From the NCBI GenBank assembly GCA_026874595.1, contig CM049313.1, forward strand, positions 30,812,008-30,876,007: a DNA stretch of 64,000 nt. The letters run 5' to 3'. Position 1 is the first letter of the stretch; each line of letters begins with the position of its first letter. This document shows positions 34,672 to 48,013 of the stretch, piece by piece. Below the pieces are notes generated by a model, which was not told the DNA's origin, ran no database searches, and was given only the letters and a program-made list of their open reading frames with translations. This DNA comes from Sipunculus nudus (taxonomy: Eukaryota; Annelida; Sipuncula; Golfingiida; Sipunculidae). A program made the translations under genes and the position numbers.

Positions 34672-35877
34672 TTGCATGAATACCTGACCACATATTGACA
34701 GTTCCGGCACATTGGCCTGAGAGACCAAACTGAACTCTGTTTACAAATGTGGAGAAAGTGGCGCCTCATGTGACTCGTTTGAGAACTATGGGCCTAGTTC
34801 TGTCTCAGTCTGAAGATGGCAGCACCTCCTGGAGCAAACTGTGGAAAAGGCACACCTCTCACAGCATCTTGTGTCAAATTTTTTTCTCTGCAGATAAAAA
34901 TATTTTCTTTGCATGATTAAAAAGCTAAAATCCTATATTATCCAATAATAGAAGCCACATATAAATGGCCCTCCTATTAGTTTGAGGGTGATACCCTTCA
35001 GCCCGGCCCTGTCATAATACATTTAGTCCGGTGGACCTACACAAAATGGGCCAAGGGCTCTAATTGTCGCTCACACCTAATGAGGTGTCCCTGGTATAGA
35101 ACACCCCCGGTTTCGGGTTAAGGGCCACAGCTTGCAGCCACGCTGAAATACGGGATTCATGTGAGATCCTATAATAAATGATCGATAACAAAATGAACCA
35201 CAAGCTTCACCTTTGACATTTTGAATTCCACAGCTTTAAAAATCACAGATTGTTTTTTTCTATTACATGAAAAAAAAATCTTCTATTATCGCTCATCTTC
35301 GTTTACGTTCAAATGCTGGTGTCAGGTCATTTCGTGACTCTGCTTCATTGGATATTACCAACTTATTTGTACTCCGGTTCTTTAACATTATCATCCTGGA
35401 CGGTGGTTGTTTAGTTATCAAACGTGCAATGTAATCTTACTTTTTATCTTTACTAATGATCGAGGTATAATAAAATAATATGATTATAACATGCTATATG
35501 GAAGTCCATATAAGTTTATATCATATTTTATTGTATTTTATTTTTAAAAAATTAATAAAACTTTAAAATGATTTTTTATGAGTGTACGTGTCTGGGTTCA
35601 GCGTGTCTCCCGAGGTAGTTATGGAAAGGGGACCGAGGGTCCAACCCAGGAAGACTTGCGCAGGAAGACTACACTAAGCAACTTTAACACCTTGTACCGC
35701 GCCCCGACGAATTTTGCCCGGGAAACCTTACCTGTAGGCCTATCTTTTTCTTATATAAATTATAAGCAATTGAAAATATTTTTTCTGTCTTCAAATATTC
35801 TTTACATTTATCTTCAGGAAAAAAGTACTCCGTTCATGCGGGAGGAAATTCTTAAACGTAATAATAAAAATTATATA
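34672..35877. other. Intergenic, no gene seen
   Basis: The 127-codon frame at 35578-35961 has no recognised relatives and runs into the G/C homopolymer repeat. It is treated as chance. Confidence 0.45.
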
Positions 35878-36094
35878 CAAAAGCAGATCCAAGGGGGGGT
35901 GGGGGGAGTCCAGGGGGTCCGGACCCCCCCCCCCCTTTTTCACCCGAAGCATCCTTTTTAAAGGGTTTTAGACGACATTCTGCGGCCTGGACCCCCCCCC
36001 CCCTTTTACGGACCTGATGACCTTTTTTTTTTAAGATATTCATAATTCCCCCTTGGTTGGACCCCCCTTTTCCAAAATCCTGGATCCGCCCCTG
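35878..36094. repeat. G/C-homopolymer repeat, MITE-like
   Basis: GCAGATCCAAGGGGGGG at the left is partly mirrored by CCTGGATCCGCCCCTG at the right. The phrase CTGGACCCCCC, with runs of 12-13 C, recurs near 35920 and 35985. Ends like GGGGCGGATCCAGG are common on short interspersed repeats. No target duplication was secured. Confidence 0.45.
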
Positions 36095-36409
36095 ATATAA
36101 CCAAGACGCCTGCTAACTACTACTATGTTCTTTCTCTATAAAAATAAAGTAAGCCTTTATAAAAATTTGGATCAATAAAGATCTGTGATGTCAAACAAAA
36201 TATAACATTTATCATTTTTTAATAATTTAATGCATAACAATTATGACTAAATATTATTTCGAGACGTATATTTATTTGAACTGCCATTCTTTATATTTCC
36301 GTAATGCAAATTAGCAAATGTTTATAAATTTCAAGCCTGGACCACTCCTCTTCTGGATCAGAGGTCCTTTTCTTCAGGTTTTCTTAATAGTAATAGTCGA
36401 TTAGTCACC
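36095..36409. other. A+T-rich intergenic DNA, no gene seen
   Basis: Nothing recognised. Confidence 0.4.
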
Positions 36410-37693
36410 ACAGTTGTTACGTCACCAATTTACAATTTCCGGGCCCATACGTATACTATGCTTCTTGGAATCGCCTATGCTATATCACCATGCAATGCAC
36501 CCGTGGCCCTTACGCAGCCAGTTTACGGGTACCTACAGGCCATGGTCACAGACTCAACAAGTCAGTAGTTGATATATATCCAGGAATTAAAGTGTAATTG
36601 TATGTGATGGCGAGCAGCAACATCCTATGCCACAATTTCCGGGCCCATAGGAACGGTATAATTTGCTTCTTGGAATCGCCTGTGCTATATCACCATGTAA
36701 TGTACCATGGCCGTTACACAGCTAGTTTACGGGTACCTACTGGCCACGGTCACACGCAGTCAGTTTTGATATACATATGTTAAAGAATGTAAATGTCTGT
36801 GAATGTAAGCAGCAACATCCTATGCCACGCTTTCCGGGCCCATAGGTATACTTTACTTCTTGGAATCGCCTGTGCTATATCACCATATAATGTATCCGTG
36901 GCCTTTACGCAGCCAGTTCACGGGTACCCACCGGCCATGGTCACACGCAGTCAGTATTGATGTACATATGCATAAAAATGGAAATGTATATGAATGTAAG
37001 CAGGAACCTCCTGTGCCACAATTTCCGGGCCACTACGTTACGTACTCTGCTTCGAGGCAGTGCCTGTGCTGTATCACCATGTAACTCACCTGTGGGCCAT
37101 GCACAGCCAGTTAACGGGCATCTAACGGCAACGGTCACAGACCCAACCAGTCATTATTTGATATATATCTAGGAATTAAAGTGTAACTGTATGTGATGGT
37201 GAGCAACAACCTGATATGCCACAATTTCCGGGCCCATACATATTCTTTGCTTCTTGGAATCGCCTGTGCTAAATCACCATGTAATGTACCCGTGGCCGTT
37301 ACACAGCTAGTTTACAGTTACCTACCGGCCACGGTCACACGCAGTCAGTTTATATATTCATATGTATAAGAACGTAAATGTATGTGAATGTAAGCAGCAA
37401 CATCCTATGCCACAATTTCCGGGCCCATACGTATACTTTGCTTCTTGGAATCGCCAGTGCTATATCACCATGTAATGTACCCGTGGCCCTTACGCAGCCA
37501 GATAACGGGTACCTACCGGCCACGGTCACACGCAGTCAGTTTTGATATACATATGTATAAAAATGGAAATGTATGTGAATGTAAGCAGCAACATCCTATG
37601 CCACGATTTCCGGGCCCATATATATACTTTGCTTCTTGGAATCACCTGTGCTTATCACCATGTAATGTACCCGTGGCCGTTACACCACATGAC
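36410..37693 (+). repeat. ~195-bp tandem array, plus orientation, 7 units
   Basis: The anchor TTTCCGGGCC recurs with GGGCC at 36441, 36641, 36836, 37026, 37230, 37421 and 37612 (spacing 190-204 bp). A unit also holds GCTTCTTGGAATCGCCTGTG, ATCACCATGTAATG, CCCGTGGCC and CCACGGTCACA. The last unit is cut at about 37693. The same repeat lies inverted at 40105-42236. Confidence 0.9.
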
Positions 37694-37919
37694 GGCTTTA
37701 AACAAACATGAATATAACTAAAGAATGGACTGAGCATGGTTAAAAAAATAGTTGCACATAAAATATTCCATTCCTTAATAATTTAACTGGCTTATTACCG
37801 TAGATTGTCCCGTACCTACACAAATAAAGCCCTTGGTATAATAACAAAATAGAAATCGGGATAATTTAAAGGCATTATTCTATAAAGTTGAAGACGACGT
37901 TATAAAGTCTGATGTCACA
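37694..37919. other. Spacer between array and MITE-like repeat
   Basis: Nothing recognised. Confidence 0.4.
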
Positions 37920-37921
37920 GG

Positions 37922-38497
37922 GCTGCGACGGCTAGCTTTCGAAAAAATTACGAACGGAAAAAAACTGTCTGAACATTCGTGGCTGTTCTTAATTTCCTCG
38001 CGTGATTCGCAAAGTGGTGCTACCTTGTCGCAGAAATTTTGTACATGTTGAAAAAAAATGCGAAAAATAAAATTTCTCTAAAAATAGTCGCAGAGGCGTC
38101 GCTGTTGTCTCGTACCCGTCTCGAATATATCTCGGACTATTCTTCCGCGAGTCAGGAAGTGCGAGAACTGTGAGACAACGTATAATATGTGAGGGGTTTG
38201 CAACCTATGCAACTACATTGCGAATATTTGGAGATAAAAATGAGAATCTGATATTCTGGGCGCGGATTGTAGTGCGAATATTTAACAAATGTTGGTAAAA
38301 TGTCTTGTGAACATAGCACGACATTCGCATGACGGGTTAACGAATTAACTCCAGCCAAATTTTGGACAAAACACTATAGTGCGATGTTCGCAAACGTGTC
38401 GTAAGTACAATTCAGTGTGATTGCAAGAAAAATTGTCACTAATTCGCGTATTTTCTCGCAGTTATTGTGTCTCCAACTAGTCGCAAGCTGTCGCAGT
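37922..38497. repeat. Possible MITE with CTGCGAC(G/A)GCT ends
   Basis: CTGCGACGGCT at the left faces AGCTGTCGCAG at the right: 10 of 11 inverted matches. The interior is dense in TCGC/GCGA words and has an inverted pair GTTGTCTC...GAGACAAC (38104-38174). No target duplication was found. Confidence 0.45.
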
Positions 38498-39770
38498 TCA
38501 ATAAGATACAACCTTTAATATAAAATGACCATATTAAGAATTCTACAATAGATACACAATTAAAATGTGTATGGTGAACAAGACAACACAATTCAACATA
38601 ATGCCAACATGTTTGGTTTTCAGACTGACTGATGACTGATCAGTAATAACATTTTAAATGCAGAATGCTCATATATGGCCAGAATGTAAAAACCCAATGT
38701 TAAAACGTAAATTTACCAGTGACTGGTATGCGTAGTGGGAAAAATCGCTGCCGGCGGCGTGAAGATATACGGACAACGCCTTTGTACGGAGAACGATTAC
38801 GCATAAATAAAACAATTTAAAAACTCTTCAGAAAGATTTTTTTTGCAGACAACGGATATTGAATATGCACCTATGAACACCACCCGAAAAACTTTATTTG
38901 ACATGGTGAAGGATATGCGTGTAGTTCTCAAAACATCTACGGTATACGCATATGGATAAATGGAACAACCTATACTTATTTATAGAGCGGTTTTTGGGAT
39001 CTATGTGCACCAGTGCAAAACCATCGTAAAGTTTATGTGTGTGTTGGTGTGTGTTGGGGGGGGGGTTCCAAAGAAACAAATATATAGGCCTATTTAACGC
39101 AGCTTGCTCCCCTGTATACGGATGCGAGTGCGGCAAAATCGCGCATAAAGAAATACATACTATATCCATTGGTGCGATGCAGTACTTAAGTCGATGTGCT
39201 GGATGCCATTTTGAAGAGATGAAAGACCTAAAACCCGAACTGAAGAACTTATTAATTAATAAGCGAAAAACTTATCCGTGTCCGCATCCGTACAAAATGA
39301 CACGTATAACTTAACACTACTTTTCCACTAACTACTAACATCCTCACTGGGGCAAACGAATTGAAACACGCTGACGATTTGGACTGACGATTTAGATTGC
39401 ATCAAATTTGAGAAATAGGTTTTTTCATATATATGGGCAAATTATGCGAGACATATTAAACACTTCTACTACGTACTGTGAATAATCAGTTTACATAACT
39501 AGAGGATTACTGAAGTCAAAACAACATTTGATCAGTAAGAGTATAGATGTTTAATTTTATATACAGCTATATACAAAACATTTAACAGTACCGGTATCGC
39601 CTTTTCAATAAGTGCGGATCATGCATGCGGATTTTTATACTCCAGCAGTGCCACCATGGCTGTTAATCCACTACAGGGCAGTGGTTTAGCAGCCTTTAAA
39701 TAAAGGACAGCTGATGTTTTATTAAAAACTAGATCAAAAGTCTGTCACTCAGTCAAAGTTCAAGAGCTGG
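38498..39770. other. Intergenic, no gene seen
   Basis: Frames at 38894-39169 (minus) and 39039-39314 (plus) overlap and are unrecognised. A G run lies near 39056-39065. Confidence 0.4.
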
Positions 39771-39774
39771 CTCC

Positions 39775-40104
39775 TAAAACTGCCATTTTGGGCCAACATG
39801 CAGGGCCTGAACTTTATAGGGCCTGCTCCCAAAACTCCAAGAAACACAAGGCCACTTCTGAATAACCGACAATCTTTAAGTATTTGAAACCCCTTTTTTG
39901 CAATTAATCGGCCAAAAAAATGCTTAGAGGTTTGCTCTCAACGTTATTATACTGCATTTGGGACCAATATGCAGAGTCTGCGCTGAATAGAGCCTGTTCC
40001 CAAAATTATAAAAAACACAAGGCCACCCAATTTCTGAATAACCGAAAGTCATTAAGTTGGGAATAACCTCTTTTGGCTATTTATTATCCCCCTAAAAGGG
40101 CTTA
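39775..40104. repeat. Two ~170-bp direct repeats
   Basis: The order CTGC-ATTTGGG(A/C)CAA-ATGCAG, then GCCTG-TCCCAAAA, AAACACAAGGCCAC, CTGAATAACCGA and a pyrimidine/A end recurs from about 39780 and from about 39945. The second copy ends against the minus-oriented 195-bp array. Confidence 0.65.
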
Positions 40105-41008
40105 GACTGATAGTCTGTGACCGTGGCCGTTATCTACCTGTAAACTGGTTGTGTAAGGGCCACGGATGCATTACCTGGTGATATAGCACAGGCGATTCCT
40201 AAAAGTAAAGTACATGAAATTGTGACCTAGGAGTTTGATGCTTACATTTACATTTTATACATATGTAAATTAAATATTGACTGTCTGTGACCGTGGCCGT
40301 TAGGTACCCGTGATTGTGTGAGAGGCCAAGGGTACAGTACGTGTTGGTATAGCACAGGCGATTCCTAGAAGCAAAGTATAAGTATGGGCCCGGAAATTGT
40401 GGCATAGGATGTTGCTGCTTACATTCACATACATTTCTTCTTTTATACATATGTATATCAATACTGACTGCCTGTGACCGCGTCCGTTATGTCCCCGTAA
40501 ACTGGCTGCGTAAGGGCCACGGGTACATTACAAGGTGATATAGCACAGATGATTCCAAGAAGCAAAGTATACGTATGGGCCAAGAAATTGTGACATAGGA
40601 GGTTGCTGTTTACATAACATTTTTATACATATGTAAATCAAATATTGACTGTCTGTGACCGTGGCCGTTAGGTACCCGTGATTGAGTGAGAGGCCAAGGG
40701 TACATTACGTGTTGATATTGCACAAGCGATTCCTAGAAGCAAAGAATACGTATGGGCCCGCCGAAAATTGTGGCATAGGATGTTGCTGTTCGCCAAAAAT
40801 ACATTTCCTATATATAAATCAAATACTGACCGATTGTGTCTGTGACCGTGGCCGTTTTGCCCCGTAAACAGGCTGCGTAAGGGCCACGGGTGCATTGCAT
40901 GGTGATATAACACAGGCGATTCCTAGAAGCAAAGTACGCATGGGCCCCGGAATGGTGTCGTAGGAGGTTGTTGCTTATCATGAGATACAATTGCCTTATA
41001 TATATATA

Positions 41009-41062
<54 letters not shown>

Positions 41063-41623
41063 CTGACTGGCTGTGTGTTTGACCGTGGCCGTTAGGTACC
41101 CGAAAACTGGCTGCTTAATGTCCACGAGGTGATAATATGTTGAAATAGCACAGGGGATTCCTAGAAGCAAAGTACGCATGGGCCCGGGAAAGGGGTCGTA
41201 GCAAGTTATTTCTCATTATTACATACAATTACCTTATATTATACATATATATCGAATACTGATTGAATGTCTTTGTGACAGTGGCCGTTTGTCCCGTAAA
41301 GAGGCTGTATAAGGGCCATGAGTGCATTACATGGTGATAAAGCACAAGCGAGTCCTAAAAGTAAAGTACGCATGGGCCCCGGAATGGTGTCGTATAGGAG
41401 GTTGTTGCTCATCATGACATACAATTACCTTATATTATACATATATATCGAATACTGATTGAATGTCTCTGTGACCGTGGCCGTTTTGTCCCCGTAAACA
41501 GGCTGCATAAGGGCCATGAATGCATTACATGGTGATAAAGCACAGGCGATTCCTAGAAGCAAAGTACGCATGGGCCCCGGAATGGTGTCGTAGGAGGTTG
41601 TTGCTCATCATGACATACAATTG

Positions 41624-41672
<49 letters not shown>

Positions 41673-42068
41673 TATATAAATGAAATTCTGACTTGCTGTG
41701 TGTTTGACCGTGGCCGTTAGGTACCCGAAAAATGGCTGTATAATGACCACGAAGTAATTATATGTTGATATAGGACAGGCGATTCCTAGAAGCAAAGTAT
41801 ACCTGTATGCCCGGAAAATGTGGCATGGGAAGTTGCCGCTCGCCATCACATACAAATACATTGTCCTACATCTATATAAAAATGTTTAAATTGACTAATT
41901 ATGTCTGTGACCATGACCGTTAGGTCCCCGTAAACTGGCTGTCTAAGGGCGCCGAGTGCATTACATGTTGATAAAGCACATGCGATTCCTAGAAGTAAAG
42001 TACGCATGGCCCCGAATGGTGTCGTACGTAGGAGGTTGTTGCTCATCATGACATACAATTGCCTCATG

Positions 42069-42124
<56 letters not shown>

Positions 42125-42236
42125 AATACTGACTGGCTGTGTGTTTGACCGTGGCCGTTAGGTACCCGAAAATGGCTGTATAATGACCACGAGGTGATTA
42201 TATGTTGATACAGGACAGGCGATTCATAGAAGCATC
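40105..42236 (-). repeat. ~195-bp tandem array, minus orientation, ~11 units
   Basis: This is the reverse complement of the array at 36410-37693: TGTGACCGTGGCCGTTA, AGCACAGGCGATTCCTAGAA, GCAAAGTA and GGGCCCGGAA recur about every 180-240 bp. Three units carry an expanded (AT)n tract at the same place (about 41003-41059, 41629-41665 and 42070-42122), which lengthens them. The last unit breaks off inside GCGATTCATAGAAGCA at a gypsy integrase fragment. Confidence 0.9.
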
Positions 42237-43120
42237 CATTATCGACCTCGACCTCAGAGTACACCTTGTAAGCTTCTCACCCAGCAGCCAGAGAAAGCTT
42301 CTTGATGAAACCCAGACAGATCCTGCTCTGATCAGTCCCAAAGAGGTTATAATTTCTGGATGGCCGGATAATATCAGAGACCTGCAAGATGATCTTAAGC
42401 CATACTGGAGCTTCCGTGACGAACTTACTGTGAACAATGGCTTAATCCTAAAAGAAACGAGAATCCTCATTCCAAAGAGTATGCAAAAAGACATTCTGGA
42501 ACAACTGCAAACCAATCATTTTAGACAGGAGAAGACTAAACTCCTCGCTCGCGAAACTTTTCTTCTGGCCAATCATCACTAAAGATATTGTCCAGATTGT
42601 CGCAAACAGCAGAACATGTCAAGAACACAAACCTGCCCAACCTGCGGAACCTCTCCTTCAGTTTAAAGTTCCTCCTAGACCATGGCAAACCATAGGAACA
42701 GACCTGTTTGAGCTAGACGGAACAAATAACCTAGTCGTAGCCGATTACTACACCAAGTATGCATTCACGCGAAAGCTGCCGTCACCGAGCCCAAGCCGGA
42801 TCGTAATCGCTGCCATGAAGTAAATCATAGGCGAACATGGTATCCCAACAAAAGTTGTTAGCGACAACGACCAACATTTCGCCAGCTAAGAATTCTCAGA
42901 TTTTGCCAAAGCATTGGGATTCCAGCACACTACAGCTTCTCTTAGAAAACCCAAAGGCAATGGATTCATATAACGAACAATAAGAATAATCAAACAAACA
43001 ATGATAAAGGCATAAGCAACAAATACTGAATTTGACCTTGCAATGATGATGGTCAGAGCAACGCATATCAGCAGTCACCTGGGAAACCCAGCAGAATAAC
43101 TCCTTTGTCGAAAGCTAAAA
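42237..43120 (+). pseudogene. Gypsy remnant 4: integrase, stop at catalytic Glu
   Basis: In an intact element integrase inserts the cDNA through a D,D-35-E site. The zinc-binding part (42400-42640) has TNHFRQEKTKL and, after a frameshift near 42560, KDIVQIV and TCQEH. The core has its first Asp at 42701-42703 (GTDLFELDG) and its second at 42863-42865 (SDNDQHF). Exactly 36 codons after the second Asp, where the catalytic Glu belongs (GNGFI*RT), is a TAA at 42971-42973. Other in-frame stops occur (AMK*, AS*EF). It is inactive. Confidence 0.85.
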
Positions 43121-43136
43121 TCAATACTCCTATCTG
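42237..43136 (+). mobile_element. Ty3/gypsy remnant 4: integrase only
   Basis: Only the 3' part of pol is present, between two unrelated tandem arrays. It starts with linker sequence (IDLDLRVHLV), has PYWSFRDELTVNNGLILKE and the zinc-binding region, then the integrase core. Upstream RT/RNase H and any LTR are missing. This could be the 3' half of the family seen in remnants 1 and 3, but no overlapping part exists here to prove it. Confidence 0.8.
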
Positions 43137-46100
43137 AGAACTTTTGTCGTTCTTTTATTCTTTATAATGATCCGAAGGGTCACTGGTAATTAAGCTCCAT
43201 GAGGAGGTACGCCATTTGCGAACTTTTGTCATTCTTTTATTCCTTATAATAATCCGGAGGGTCTGCGGTAATTAGGCTGCATGAGCAGGTACGCCATGTG
43301 AGAACATTTGTCATTCGTTTATTCTTTATAATGATTGGGGGGGGGGGGGTCTCTGGTAATAAAGGTGTATCAGGAAGTACGCATTGTGAGAACATTTGTT
43401 ATTCTTTTATTCTGTATGATGATCTTGGGCGTCTCTGGTACCTAAGTTCCACGCGGAAGTACGGCATGTGAGACCTTTTCTCATTCTTTTATTCCTTATA
43501 ATAATCCGGAGGGTCTGCGGTAATTAGGCTGCATGAGCAGGTACGCCATGTGAGAACATTTGTCATTCTTTATTCTTTACGATGATCTTGGGCGTCTCTG
43601 GTAACTAAGGTAACTTCCACGAGGAAGCACGCAATCTGAGACCTTTTCTCATTCATTATTTTTTTTATAATGAATTGAAGGGTCTCTGGTAATTAAGCTG
43701 TATGAGGAGGTACGCCATGTGAGAAATTGTCTAATTCTTTTATTCTTTATAATGATCTGGCGGATCTTTGGTAATTAATTTCCACGAGGAGGTATGCCAT
43801 ATGAGAACTTTTCTCATTGTTTTATTCATTATCATGATCTTGGGGGGGGGGGGGGGTCTCTGGTATTTACGCTTAATGAGGAGGTACGCCAGAGGTGAAC
43901 TTTTGTCATTCTTCTTTATAATAACCCGGAGGGTCTCTGGTTTATAAGCTCCATGAGGAGTTACGCCATGTGAGATCTTTTGTCATTCTTTTATTCTTTA
44001 TAATGTTCCGGAGAGTCTCTGGTAATTAAGCTCGATTAGGAGGTTCGCCTTATGAGAAATTTGTCATTCTTTTATTCTTTTTAATGAATTGAAGGATCTC
44101 TGGTAATTAAGCCGTCAGAGGAGGTACGCTATATGAGAACTTTGGTCATTCTTTTATTCTTTAAAATGAGCTGGATGGTCTCTGGTAATTAAGCTCCATT
44201 AGTAGTTAAGCCATGTCAGAACTTTTGTCATTCTTTTAATCTTTATAATTATCAGGAGGGTACCCAGAAATTAAGCTCCATTAGTAGTTAAGCCATGTCA
44301 GAACTTTTGTCATTCTTTTAATCTTTATAATTATCAGGAGGGTACCCAGAAATTAAGCTCCATGAGGAGTAACCCCATTTGAGAACTTTTGTCATTCTTT
44401 TATTCTTTATAATGAACCGCAGGGTCTCCGGTAATTAAATTCCTTGAGGAAGTTTGCCATGTGATAATTGTTGTCATTCTTTTATTCTTTATAATGATCT
44501 AGAGAGTACCTGGTAATTAAGCTCCCTAAGGATTAACCCCATGTTGGAACGTTTCTCATTCTTCTTTATAATGATCCGGAAGGTCTCTGGTAATTAAGCT
44601 TCATAAGTAGTTACGCCATGTCAGAACTTTTGTCATTCTTTTAATATATATAATTATCAGGAGGGTACCCGGAAATAAAGCTCCATGAGGAGTAACCCCA
44701 TGTGAGAACTTTTGTCATTCTTTTATTCTTTATAATGAATCGAAGGGTCTCCGGTAATTAAATTCCATGAGGAATTTTGCCATGTGATAATTGTTGTCAT
44801 TCTTTTATTCTTTATAATGAACTAGAGGGTACCTGGTAATTAAGCTCCCTGAGGATTTACCCTATTTGGGAACTTTTCTCATTCTTCTTTATAATGATCC
44901 GGAGGGTCTCTGGTAATTAAGCTCCATGAGGAGGTACGCCATATGAGATCTTTTGTCATTTTTTTATTCTTAATAATAATCCGGAGGGTCACAGGTAATT
45001 AAGCTCAATGTGGAGGTACGCCATGTGAGAACTTTTGTAATTCTTTTATTCTATTTATAATTATCTGGAGGATCTCTGGTAATTATGTTCCATGAGGAGG
45101 TACGCCGTGTGAGAATTTTGTCATTTTTTTTTATTCTTTGTAATGATCGGGAGGGTCTCTGGTAATTAAGCTGCATGAAGAAGTACGCCATACGAGAACT
45201 TTTTCATTCTTTTATTTATTTATAATAATCCGGAGAGTCACTGTTAATTAAGCTCCATTAGGAGGTACACCATTTGATAATTTTTGTCATTCTTTTATTC
45301 TTTATAATGATCCGGAGGGTCTCTGGTAATTAAGCTCCATGAGAAGGTACGCCATGAGAGAACTTTTGTAATTCTTTTATTCATTATTATGATCTAGGGG
45401 CTCTTGTACTGAAGATCAATGACGAGGTACGCCATATGAGAACTTTGATATTCTTTTATTTTTCATAATAATCCGAAGGGCCTGTCGTAATTAAATTCCA
45501 TGAGGAGGTACGCCATGAGAGAACTTTTGTAATTCTTTTATTCTTTATAATGATCTGGAGGGTCTCTGGTAATTAAGCCCCATGAGGGGATACGCCATGT
45601 GAGATCTTTTGTCATTCCTTTTCTCTTTATAATGATCCGGAAGGTCTCTGGTAATTAGGCTCTATGAGGAGGTACGCCATGTGAGATCAATTGTCATTCT
45701 CTTATTCTTTATGATGATCTTGGGCGTCTCTGGTAATTTAGCTCCATTAGGAGGTACGCCATGTGAGAACTTTTGTCATTCATTTATTCTTTATAATGAT
45801 CCAGAGGGTCTCTGGTAATTAAGCTCCATGAGGAGGTACGCCATGAGAGAACTTTTGTCATTCTTTTATTCATTATTGTGATCTGGGGGTCTCAGGTACT
45901 GAAGATCAATGACGAGGTACGCCATGGCGGAACTTTTCTCATTCTTCTTTATAATGATCCGGAGGCTCTCTGGTAATTAAGCTTCATGAGGAGGTACGCC
46001 ATATGATAACTTTTGTCATTCCTTTTTTCTTTATAATGATCCGGAGGGTCTCTGATAATAAAGCTGTATCAGGAGGTGCGCCATGTGAGATCAATTGTCA

Positions 46101-46672
46101 TTCTCTTATTCTTTATGATGATCTTGGGCGTCTCTGGTAATTAAGCTCCATGAGGAGGTACATCATGAGAGAACTTTTGTAATTCTTTTATTCATTAATA
46201 GGATCTGGGGGTCTCTGGTACTGAAGAGCAATGACGAGGTACGCCATATGAGAACTTTTGTCACTCTTTTATTCTTTATAATCAGGAGGGTCTCTGGTAA
46301 TTAAGCTCCCTGAGGATTTACCCCATGTGAGAACTTGTCATTCTTTTATTTTTTTATAATGATCCGGAGGGTCTCCGGTAATTAAGCTGCATGAGGAGGT
46401 ACGCCATATGAGAACTTTTGTCATTCTTTTATTTTTTATAATAATCCGGAGGGTCTGTTGTAATTAAATTCCATGAGGAGGTACGTCATATGAGAACTTT
46501 TGTCATTCTTTAATTTTTTATAATGATCGGGGGGGGGGGGGGGGGGTTGGTTCTGTAGTAATTAACCTCCATGAGGAGGTACGCAATATGAGAACTTTTG
46601 TCATTCTTTTATTCTTTATAGTGATCTGGGGGGTCTCTGGTATTTAACCTTCACTACGAGGTACGCCATGTG
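43137..46672 (+). repeat. ~83-bp satellite array, ~42 units
   Basis: A typical unit reads GAGAACTTTTGTCATTC, TTTTATTCTTTATAATGATC, CGGAGGGTCTCTGGTAATTA, AGCTCCATGAGGAGGTACGC and CATGT. Some units have G runs in place of CCGGAGGG (43336-43349, 43841-43856, 46530-46547). Pairs of units repeat as blocks, e.g. 44222-44285 again at 44286-44349. The array starts directly after the integrase fragment. Confidence 0.95.
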
Positions 46673-48013
46673 CAGAAGGCTGAAGTGCTTTTAGTATGAA
46701 GTCTAGGAGAACTTACATGCATGTGTACATGCAGGCACTCGCATTGTGTAACTCTGTGTATTATAACCAACTGGTACCAACAATAAGGAACGATGAAAAG
46801 ATTTTTATTTAATTTATTCTGAAAATTTTACACATTTGTACATATTTACATGTGATTGGTACAAATAAATAATGAATTAAATGCATAAATTTGTATTGCA
46901 TTAAACTAAACCTTTGACTTATTTTTCACTCCACAAGAGGTAGGCAACATACATAAAAGTGAAGAATAAATTGATCAGAAATTTCAGTCCTCGCACACTT
47001 TTATTGTCAGGAAAATACATGTATATATATATACAAGCCGAAAGCCCATCTCAGTCTAATCCTGTGATTATCATGCAGATGAATTAAACTAATTTTAATC
47101 AAACTAACATCTAACTTGCTCAAGCATCCAGTGACAAACATGATCTCCACAGTCTATAGCCACAAATAAATCCTACATTCAGGACGTTTTAACATTAAAT
47201 ATCAGCAGAGAAATGGTCAATTATCGTCTATAGCAAAGCACACGTAAAATTTTAATACTTAATGCTTGAAGCAGTTACAAAGAATTATGTAAGCATCTCA
47301 GTCATAATGCATAAATCACTGAATATCAGTTATTGTAATCTCTTTCAACACCCCTATCCACTTAAATTATTTTATGATATTTCTTTCGAATTTATGTTGT
47401 AAGCCACGGAGTCTCAGCTTTCTTTACATTGATATCCCAGTTAGAGGAGAGAAGCTTGATGTTACATGAAATGACACATACAAAAACCATTGTGATTCCA
47501 GTCATGTCAGTGTATCTTCAAATGTAACTAGTTCGGCAAAGCCTGTCAAACAGATGCTACATCTGCTTCGTCATATATTATTCTGATTTTATTACATGAG
47601 AGTCATGCAGGGGAGATATCACTCTACTGTTGATAAATGACCAAATATACCTTTCGTGCACCCCGAAACAAAAAAGCAAGCTTTAGTGCAATTAAGGAAA
47701 ATTATTGCGAAAAACAGGTGGACGGGGGCATTGGAATGGAGTAATGGTGGTGTAGACTTTTAACCCTGTTCAGCAAAATAATGTGAGCACCCAGCACCCT
47801 ATAAATAATATTATGAAACCGGGCCAGGCTGCTTCAGGATGAAGTAAAATGCTGTTGATAGGATCGCAAGAAACTTTGTGTTTTTCTTTTGCAATTTAAA
47901 GGTTAATCTATTTTAAACATTTTCCATTTTAATTTGAAGCAGACACCTAGTAGCACAGCCACTGGTAAGAGTAACATTAATATGTATATAATATAATCTT
48001 GATGAAAACATAC
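46673..48013. other. A+T-rich intergenic DNA, no gene seen
   Basis: No coding frame of note or transposon end. Confidence 0.5.

Noticed and set aside
35578-35961. 127-codon plus-strand frame
   Set aside because: No family wording, no Kozak support, and its 3' part is the G/C homopolymer repeat.
42198-42515. 105-codon minus-strand frame
   Set aside because: It is antisense to the integrase fragment of remnant 4.
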